10,685 bases of DNA from Planctomycetota bacterium (lineage in GTDB: Bacteria > Planctomycetota > SZUA-567), in NCBI GenBank assembly GCA_020861125.1, contig JAJBSZ010000236.1, positions 1 through 10,685 on the forward strand, given 5' to 3'. The notes below the pieces were generated by a model that searched no databases, was not told where the DNA came from, and was given only the letters and a program-made list of their open reading frames with translations. Of this stretch, positions 5,924 through 10,685 are shown in pieces. The stretch's first letter is position 1. Each line of letters starts with the position of its first letter. A program made the translations under genes and the position numbers.

Positions 5924-6904
5924 TTACCTTTTAAGTTCCTTGCCTATCTCCATGATGCTTTTGGAATCGGCTTCGAATACCTCCAGCCAGGCCGGACCGG
6001 GCAGGTAGGCTGCATCGGCGGATTGGCTTTCCATGAACTCCTGGAATTCGGCCGTGGCGACAATCCGGGCGAACGCGTCGTTCAGGATTTCCCGGACATC
6101 CTCCGGCAGGTTTTTGGGCGCCCACACGCCCGTCCGCATCTTGATGGCATTGTCGATACCGAGGTCCGTCACCAATTCAGCGCCGGGAAAATTATCGGAT
6201 GGCGTGGCGTTGATAAAAGCCAGTACCTTTTCATCGCCGGACTGGACAAACCTGGCCACGTCGGAACTTGGCGCCGGGCGGATGTCAACCCGCCCGGCCA
6301 TCAGGGCGGTGACCGAATCGTTGCCGCCGGACAGCGGCATATATTTAACGTCTTTATCGATGCCGAGAGCCATCAGGACCTGCATGCCGGAAAAGTGGGC
6401 CGATCCGCCGGTCCCCTGGATGCTGACCACGTACTTCCCCGGATTGGCCTTGGCGTCGGCGGCGAATTCGGTCAGGGTTTTCCAGGATTTTCCGTCGTCC
6501 CGGTTGGTCTTGACCGAAAATACGAACGGTATTTCCATCACCTGACACACCGGGTCAAAGGCGGAGCGCCAGTCCAGGGTGAGGGTACCCATGGCCTCCA
6601 TGGTGAGAAGGGCGGAGTGGTGAAAAAGCAGGGTATAGCCGTCCGGGGATGCGTCGCGGACGGCGCGCAGCCCTTCCAGGGTGTTGGCACCGGACATGTT
6701 GATGACCAGCATGGTTTCCGGCAGGATGTTCTGCTTCTGGTTGATTTCGGCGATCTTTCTCGCCGCCAGATCCGACTGGCCGCCAGCCTTGTACGGCACA
6801 ACAAGACGGATCTCCTTGGTGGGAAAATCCACCGCACCGACGCCGGCGGAAAGGAAAAACGCGGCACCGCAGACAATACCGAAAAGCAGGAGACGCGTGC
6901 GCAT
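5924..6904 (-). CDS. tctC: Tripartite tricarboxylate transporter, periplasmic binding protein TctC (326 aa)
   Basis: Periplasmic solute receptor of the TTT (Bug) family that captures a carboxylate and presents it to TctAB. A signal peptide is evident: MRTR, a hydrophobic core LLLFGIVCGAAFFLSAGV, and likely cleavage after VGA (residue 24). The mature part begins with FPTKEIRLVVPYKAGGQSD, where family members usually have VPFxAGGxxD. Later landmarks are SPDGYTLL, KYVVSIQGTGGSAHFSG, MPLSGGNDSVTALMAGRVDIRPAP and GVWAPKNLPEDV, all in the expected order. ATG 6904 is preceded by GGAGGG; an upstream open frame to 7078 is arginine-rich and has no signal-peptide logic. It is the first gene of tctCBA, reading away from the divergent activator gene, with a 543 bp regulatory region between. 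Tyr in place of the usual Phe/Pro of the VPF motif could affect binding. Confidence 0.95.
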   Translation of the reverse strand: MRTRLLLFGIVCGAAFFLSAGVGAVDFPTKEIRLVVPYKAGGQSDLAARKIAEINQKQNILPETMLVINMSGANTLEGLRAVRDASPDGYTLLFHHSALLTMEAMGTLTLDWRSAFDPVCQVMEIPFVFSVKTNRDDGKSWKTLTEFAADAKANPGKYVVSIQGTGGSAHFSGMQVLMALGIDKDVKYMPLSGGNDSVTALMAGRVDIRPAPSSDVARFVQSGDEKVLAFINATPSDNFPGAELVTDLGIDNAIKMRTGVWAPKNLPEDVREILNDAFARIVATAEFQEFMESQSADAAYLPGPAWLEVFEADSKSIMEIGKELKR

Positions 6905-7131
6905 GGTAACCCTCCGTATACTGAGGAAGCGGACCAAACGGCGAGACCGGCTCCGTGACGCCGGTCGGAACAAAGATTGGAAACAGTTGGGCCAGGCGTA
7001 CCGCGCCATTGCCACTGCGTGTTTATGGAGATCATAGAACCACAGTGTAATGGGAACGGTGCCGGCCTCCCGCGGCACGGCCCGGCCGGCGTACGCTTAT
7101 CCGCCACACGTCAATTTTTCCATGGCTTGTT

Positions 7132-7147
7132 GGCCAATCGGATCCCA
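7132..7147 (-). promoter_or_regulatory. Sigma-54 promoter candidate for tctCBA
   Basis: The minus strand reads TGGGATCCGATTGGCC (7147 to 7132). It has the invariant GG at -24 and GC at -12 with exactly ten bases between, plus the T before each core. Other positions match the TGGCAC-N5-TTGCA consensus only in part. The start would be near 7121, leaving a leader of about 217 nt before tctC. The two dyads would then sit about 80 and 180 bp upstream of the start, a normal range for activator sites. Found by eye, so chance is not excluded. Confidence 0.4.
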
Positions 7148-7193
7148 AAAACGGTGCGCGATCACCAAGGCGGAGTACATCGGGTTGAATGCC

Positions 7194-7212
7194 GCTTGCA
7201 ATAAAAGCAAGC
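7194..7212. promoter_or_regulatory. Putative activator-binding dyad 1 (GCTTGC-N7-GCAAGC)
   Basis: A perfect six-base inverted repeat around the A/T-only spacer AATAAAA, 19 bp in all. It lies upstream of the sigma-54 promoter candidate and has a close relative 99 bp away at 7293-7311, which suggests a specific protein-binding site. The likely binder is the PrpR-type protein encoded next door. Confidence 0.5.
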
Positions 7213-7292
7213 CGTCTGCCAGAAATACCTGTTCCCACTGACGCCTGGCTTCCCTTTTATCCCGGCTGTGGTACCTCCCGGCTGACAAAGGA

Positions 7293-7311
7293 GCTTGCAA
7301 AGTGGGCAACC
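7293..7311. promoter_or_regulatory. Putative activator-binding dyad 2 (GCTTGC-N7-GCAACC)
   Basis: The left half is identical to dyad 1 (GCTTGC followed by AA), the spacer is again seven bases, and the right half GCAACC keeps GCAA. It is the second member of the pair upstream of the tctC sigma-54 promoter candidate, and also lies 137 bp before the activator start, so it could mediate autoregulation. Confidence 0.45.
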
Positions 7312-7447
7312 AGGAAAATACCTGTATTCAGTGAAACTTACCGACAGGTCCCGGCGCCGCGTTATGCACGAAACCGTGCGGTATCGGCACCGCGGCCGCC
7401 ACCAGCCGGGCCCGACCTGACCTCCGGCCGGAGAAAAGAGGGTGTTC

Positions 7448-9337
7448 ATGACCACGATCGGCCTTATCGCCCCCAACCCCGATGTCTACGAAATCGCTGC
7501 CCGTTTGACCGGCACGCTGGGTCTGGACGGTAAAGTGGTGCTGCGGGTGGCCAGTATGGAGGACGGCGTGGTGGTGGCTCGGGAATTCGAGCGGTTGGGG
7601 GTCGAAGTCATCGTCACCCGTGGAGGGACCGGGGAGCTGATCAAGAATTCGGACGTTCGCGTCCCACTGGTGGATATACCCATCAGCGGCAATGAGATCG
7701 TTGCAGCTATCCAGGAGGCACGGCAGAGGACGGGACTGGCCAATCCCAAACTTGCGATCCTCGCCTACCGCACCATGTCCTATGGCATCGAATTGTTCAC
7801 GCAACTTACCGGGCTGGATATGCGGATTTATGAACGTTCCAGCGGCGAGACCCTGGAAGCCGTGATGGAGCGGGTGGTGCAGGACGGCGCCGACGCCTTT
7901 ATCGGCGGCAAGATGAGTCGGGATCTGGCGGTCCGCCGCGGTATCTGCGGCGTGGTGCTGGAAACCACGGAAGCCTCGGTCCGCACCGCCCTGGTGGAGG
8001 CGGAAAAGGTGGCAGCGCTGCGCCGGCTGGAGGAAACGAGGCTCCAGCGCATGCGCATGGTCCTGGACCTGTTCCCTGACGGCGTGATGGCGGTGGATAA
8101 CGAGGGCCGCCTTCAACTGGCCAACCCGTCGGCCTTCCGGCTGCTGGGCCTCACGCCGGAAGCGGTGGGGAGCAAAGTGGATGCCGTGCTGCCCAACCTC
8201 GATCTGGCTTCCTGCCTGGACCGGGGCGAAACCCATCGCCACGTCATCTACCCGTTCAAGAACACGTCCCTGGTGGTGACGCTGCGGCCAATTCGGATCC
8301 GGGAGGATATCACCGGGGCGGTCATCACCATGCAGGAGGCGGGTAATATCCGTGAATTGGAGGCTAAGCTGCGGGATACCTATGCCAAAGGCTTGACCGC
8401 CACCCACCATTTCCGCGCTATCGCCGGCGAGTCGGAAACCATCCGCGCCACGGTACGCAAGGCGGAACTTTATGCCGCCACCAAGGGAACCATCCTGATC
8501 ACCGGTGAAACCGGAACGGGCAAGGAAGTTTTTGCCCAATCCATCCACAACGCCAGTCTCTGCCGGCAAGGACCCTTCGTGGCGGTGAATTGCGCAGCGC
8601 TGCCGCCGTCGTTGCTGGAGTCGGAATTGTTCGGCTACGAGGAGGGAGCCTTTACCGGCGCCATGCGCAACGGCAAGCCGGGCTATTTTGAACTGGCCCA
8701 TGGCGGCACCATTTTTCTGGACGAGATTTTGGAGATCGACCGGTACGGCCAAACCAGACTTCTGCGCGTTCTCCAGGAGCGGCGCAGCATGCGTTTGGGC
8801 GGCGGTCGGTACATACAACTGGATGTGCGGGTCATTGCCGCCTCGAACCGCAATCTCAAGGTGTTGGCGGACAGGGGAGAATTCCGGCCGGATTTGTACT
8901 ACCGCCTCAGCGCCCTGACCCTGCACCTGCCGCCGTTACGCAAACGGCCCGGCGACGTGAAACTGCTGGCCCAGCATTTCGCTTCCGCCACCTTGGGTCT
9001 GTATGAAGGGGAAAGCCATTTCACCCCGCGGGCCCTCTCCTGCCTGGCGGAGCAGGAATGGCCCGGCAATGTCCGGGAACTGCAGAACGTGATCGAACGG
9101 CTGTGCCTGTTCTATGCCAACAAACCCTTCGACCTCGATGCGGTACAGGCTGCCTTGACCACCGATCCGTGGGATGACGACGACCGCGAGACGGCGAATG
9201 AACCATCGGAAAAAGACCGCATTCTCGCCGCGCTCCGGTCCGCCGGCGGCAACCAGGGACGGGCGGCGAAAGAACTGGGCATCAATCCGAGTACCCTCTA
9301 CCGCAAAATGCGACGCTACGGCATCCAGAAATTTTAA
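7448..9337 (+). CDS. PrpR-type sigma-54-dependent transcriptional activator (629 aa)
   Basis: Bacterial enhancer-binding protein that opens sigma-54 promoters using ATP. An N-terminal PrpR-type ligand domain (about 1-185) shows [11 protein letters not shown] (57-67) and [21 protein letters not shown] (151-171). A PAS-like domain (about 200-300, [21 protein letters not shown]) follows a short helical linker. The AAA+ domain (about 323-560) has Walker A GETGTGKE (353-360), GAFTGA (400-405) for sigma-54 contact, Walker [10 protein letters not shown] (419-427), and an arginine-finger region RPDLYYRL (480-487). A Fis-type helix-turn-helix ends the protein (588-629, [21 protein letters not shown]). 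After DEI the usual Gly-Glu is Leu-Glu (428-429). ATG 7448 has GAGGG five bases before it; a GTG at 7442 is the alternative. The gene is divergent from tctCBA and upstream of the dehydrogenase, its likely targets. Ligands of such domains are small organic acids. Confidence 0.95.
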   Translation: MTTIGLIAPNPDVYEIAARLTGTLGLDGKVVLRVASMEDGVVVAREFERLGVEVIVTRGGTGELIKNSDVRVPLVDIPISGNEIVAAIQEARQRTGLANPKLAILAYRTMSYGIELFTQLTGLDMRIYERSSGETLEAVMERVVQDGADAFIGGKMSRDLAVRRGICGVVLETTEASVRTALVEAEKVAALRRLEETRLQRMRMVLDLFPDGVMAVDNEGRLQLANPSAFRLLGLTPEAVGSKVDAVLPNLDLASCLDRGETHRHVIYPFKNTSLVVTLRPIRIREDITGAVITMQEAGNIRELEAKLRDTYAKGLTATHHFRAIAGESETIRATVRKAELYAATKGTILITGETGTGKEVFAQSIHNASLCRQGPFVAVNCAALPPSLLESELFGYEEGAFTGAMRNGKPGYFELAHGGTIFLDEILEIDRYGQTRLLRVLQERRSMRLGGGRYIQLDVRVIAASNRNLKVLADRGEFRPDLYYRLSALTLHLPPLRKRPGDVKLLAQHFASATLGLYEGESHFTPRALSCLAEQEWPGNVRELQNVIERLCLFYANKPFDLDAVQAALTTDPWDDDDRETANEPSEKDRILAALRSAGGNQGRAAKELGINPSTLYRKMRRYGIQKF

Positions 9338-9386
9338 TGCCTCCGCTCATCCCCTCCCCCGCACCATCCACTCCCATCCCGACCAC
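9338..9386 (+). terminator. C-rich, G-poor tract after the activator gene, possible Rho loading site
   Basis: The 49 bases directly after the stop codon hold about 30 C and only 4 G, an extreme bias fitting a Rho utilisation region. No intrinsic terminator follows the activator gene nearby. The basis is composition only. Confidence 0.35.
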
Positions 9387-9619
9387 GACGGATCGCTCCG
9401 GTGTGCGGTCAGCGCCAGCCGATGCGGTTCTCTGTCGCGCTTTCACTTCAAACACACACACCCATTTTCTCATTCTGCATGAGTTCGCGCAGGCCGCTGC
9501 CCGAACCCTTGCACCGGCGGCTTGTATTTCCGTCCGGATCAGGGAAAAAGCATCCGCCATTCTTGGGTAACCCGGCCTGACTACCCCCATGCCGAAAAGT
9601 TTTCCGACAGATCGCGGTC

Positions 9620-9635
9620 TGGCAAAGCCGTTGTA
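9620..9635 (+). promoter_or_regulatory. Sigma-54-like promoter candidate for the dehydrogenase gene
   Basis: TGGCAAAGCCGTTGTA matches the TGGCA and TTG parts of the sigma-54 consensus at the right spacing, but the -12 dinucleotide is GT instead of GC. Start would be near 9646, about 75 nt before the ATG. No copy of the GCTTGC-N7-GCAA dyad was found upstream, and the -12 deviation may abolish function. Confidence 0.3.
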
Positions 9636-9665
9636 TCACGATTACCTCAGGAAGGTTTTGCCCAC

Positions 9666-9688
9666 ACCGGCAACGCCAGCCGGTTTTT
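9666..9688 (+). terminator. Leader hairpin with T tract before the dehydrogenase gene
   Basis: ACCGGC (9666-9671), seven-base loop, GCCGGT (9679-9684), then T to 9688. It is a short but GC-rich terminator-like structure 32 bases before the start codon. It could end readthrough from the activator gene or attenuate the dehydrogenase transcript. Confidence 0.4.
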
Positions 9689-9720
9689 CCCAACACCACC
9701 CAGGAAGAAAGCGAGTCCCC

Positions 9721-10685
9721 ATGCCAGATCGGAGCATACTGCCGGATACTCTCGAAAGCTTCTTGTGCGATGTCTACCGGGCGGTGGATATGCCCGTGGC
9801 CGACGCCAAACTCTCGGCCCGGCTCATGGTTCAGTCCAATCTGTGGGGGGTGGATTCCCACGGCGTACTTCGTCTGCCGCCCTATGTTTCGAGACTGCGG
9901 AAAAAGGTGGTCAATCCCCGGCCGGAAATCAGGAGTGTGAAACCGGAAAACGTCAGTCTGCCGGTGGATATTCTGAACGGCGACGACGGACTCGGCTATG
10001 TGGTTGGCCATGCCGGCATGCGGGTCGCCATCGACAAGGCCCGGCGCTTTGGCATCGGCATTGTTGTTACCACGCGGAGCAACCATTATGGCGCCGCCAG
10101 CCTGTATTCGCACATGGCGTCGGATGCCGGGCTAATCGGTTTTTCCACCACCAACGTCATCCCCAGTATGGGAATGACCGGTGCCGCGGGAACGGTGGTG
10201 GGCAACAATCCCATCGCCCTGTCGGTGCCGATCCCCGACGCCACCGCCTTCACCATCGATATCGGGCTGTCGGTGGTGGCGATGGGAAAACTATTCCTGG
10301 CGCAGAAGAAGGGCGAAAAGATTCCCACCTCCTGGGCCGTGGCCCGGGACGGTAGCCCAACCGACGACCCTACCGAGGCACTGGCCGGACTGCTCCTGCC
10401 GCTGGGAATGCACAAGGGTTTGGGATTGGCGCTGGCGGTGGAAATTATCACAGGCGCCCTCGCCGGCGAGGCGATGCTGGACGAACTCAAGAGCAAATAC
10501 AAGCACCCGGAACTGCCCAGCCTCAATTCCCACCTGTTTGCCGCTGTGGATCCATCATTCTTCGTCGGCAGGGAAAGGTTCTCCGCCATGATGGCTACCT
10601 TCCGCGACCGGTTGAAGCGCATCCCGATGCGGCAGGCAGGAGACGCCCTCATCATCCCGGGGGAAATCGAAGCCAGGACCGAAGC
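9721..10685 (+). CDS. Malate/L-lactate dehydrogenase family (Ldh2) oxidoreductase, C-terminus beyond window
   Basis: NAD(P)-dependent dehydrogenase family that interconverts 2-hydroxy acids and 2-oxo acids. Known members use malate, lactate, (R)-sulfolactate, ureidoglycolate or 2,3-diketogulonate. 321 residues are visible and the frame is still open at the edge. Motifs are VDSHGVLRLPPYV (44-56), GIGIVVTTRSNHYGAA (111-126) with the family SNHxG core, GNNPIALSVP (161-170), MHKGLGLALAVEIITGALAGE (230-250) and a near-terminal IIPGE (311-315). Family proteins are about 330-360 aa, so little is missing. GNNP and MHKG replace the more usual GTNP and GHKG. The start at 9721 fits the homology, but the only SD-like AGGAAG is rather distant (about 14 bases), suggesting weak initiation. 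It follows the activator gene on the same strand after 383 bp. The substrate is unresolved, probably related to what the tct transporter imports. Confidence 0.92.
   Translation, partial: MPDRSILPDTLESFLCDVYRAVDMPVADAKLSARLMVQSNLWGVDSHGVLRLPPYVSRLRKKVVNPRPEIRSVKPENVSLPVDILNGDDGLGYVVGHAGMRVAIDKARRFGIGIVVTTRSNHYGAASLYSHMASDAGLIGFSTTNVIPSMGMTGAAGTVVGNNPIALSVPIPDATAFTIDIGLSVVAMGKLFLAQKKGEKIPTSWAVARDGSPTDDPTEALAGLLLPLGMHKGLGLALAVEIITGALAGEAMLDELKSKYKHPELPSLNSHLFAAVDPSFFVGRERFSAMMATFRDRLKRIPMRQAGDALIIPGEIEARTE

Larger units (their letters stand above)
6905..7447. other. Divergent regulatory region between tctC and the sigma-54 activator
   Basis: I see no convincing gene in these 543 bases on either strand; reading frames through it do not resemble proteins. 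It contains a minus-strand sigma-54 promoter candidate (7132-7147) and two copies of a GCTTGC-N7-GCAA dyad (7194-7212 and 7293-7311). It also has other dyads: GTGCCG-N8-CGGCAC (7059-7078), ACCTGT-N18-ACAGGT (7320-7349) and GCACG-N4-CGTGC (7366-7379). The last lies about 70 bp before the activator start. The length and density of dyads fit a two-way control region. I found no good sigma-70 promoter for the activator. Confidence 0.6.
9338..9720. other. Intergenic region between activator and dehydrogenase genes
   Basis: In these 383 bases I see no convincing gene. From left to right they hold the C-rich tract, a mixed stretch with no clear signal (about 9390-9615), a sigma-54-like box (9620-9635) and a leader hairpin with T tract (9666-9688). 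The dehydrogenase is therefore probably transcribed from its own promoter. Confidence 0.6.

Noticed and set aside
5696..6958. A 420-codon open frame on the plus strand opposite tctC
   Set aside because: It is antisense to the clear tctC gene, has no recognisable motifs and no supporting start signals.
6979..6994. Another minus-strand sigma-54-like box before tctC (TGGCCCAACTGTTTCC)
   Set aside because: It has the -24 TGGC but TC instead of GC at -12; the box at 7132-7147 keeps both invariant dinucleotides and has the dyads at a better distance.
7328..8926. A 532-codon open frame on the minus strand opposite the activator gene
   Set aside because: It is a GC-rich antisense shadow: His/Gln/Gly-rich composition, no family motifs, and the plus strand encodes a complete enhancer-binding protein with every expected motif.
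1..10685. CRISPR array, insertion sequence, transposase, integrase or toxin-antitoxin pair
   Set aside because: No regularly spaced repeats, no terminal inverted repeats with a transposase and no recognisable recombinase or toxin family in any frame.

Overview
The window is bacterial DNA, mostly GC-rich. It has a housekeeping block on the left (positions 1-2260) and what looks like a catabolic/transport island on the right (about 2300-10685). The species cannot be named. The SecA N-terminus carries an insert of about 30 residues just before its HFDVQLLGG motif, which argues against the compact E. coli type of SecA. Such inserts occur, from memory, in several non-enterobacterial phyla, so I leave the phylum open.

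Left block, minus strand: riboflavin synthase alpha chain (1331-1975), a ribulose-phosphate 3-epimerase family protein closest by eye to the allulose-6-phosphate 3-epimerase (AlsE) branch (607-1254), and the first 134 codons of secA (1-402), which runs off the window. secA has its own sigma-70 promoter (496-524). On the plus strand, a single tRNA-Gly(GCC) (2140-2215) has a near-consensus promoter (2087-2115) and a strong intrinsic terminator (2224-2260).

Junction: directly after the tRNA terminator comes an A+T-richer patch of about 750 bp. It holds one small predicted membrane protein frame (2423-2776, possibly from 2345) with no recognisable family and a defective-looking start.

Right block: an RraA-type aldolase-family protein (3021-3746, plus) converges on a complete tripartite tricarboxylate transporter operon tctC-tctB-tctA (6904 down to 3844, minus). 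Divergent from tctC is a PrpR-type sigma-54 activator (7448-9337, plus), followed by an NAD(P)-dependent malate/lactate dehydrogenase family (Ldh2) gene that runs off the right edge (9721-10685). The tctC/activator intergenic region (6905-7447) contains a minus-strand sigma-54 promoter candidate (7132-7147) and two spaced copies of the dyad GCTTGC-N7-GCAA upstream of it, which fits activation of the transporter by the neighbouring regulator.

Working hypothesis (inference): the activator senses a small organic acid, the TTT system imports a hydroxy-carboxylate, the Ldh2 enzyme oxidises its 2-hydroxyl to a 2-oxo acid, and the RraA-type protein cleaves or otherwise processes the product, plausibly releasing pyruvate. 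The substrate cannot be read from the sequence.
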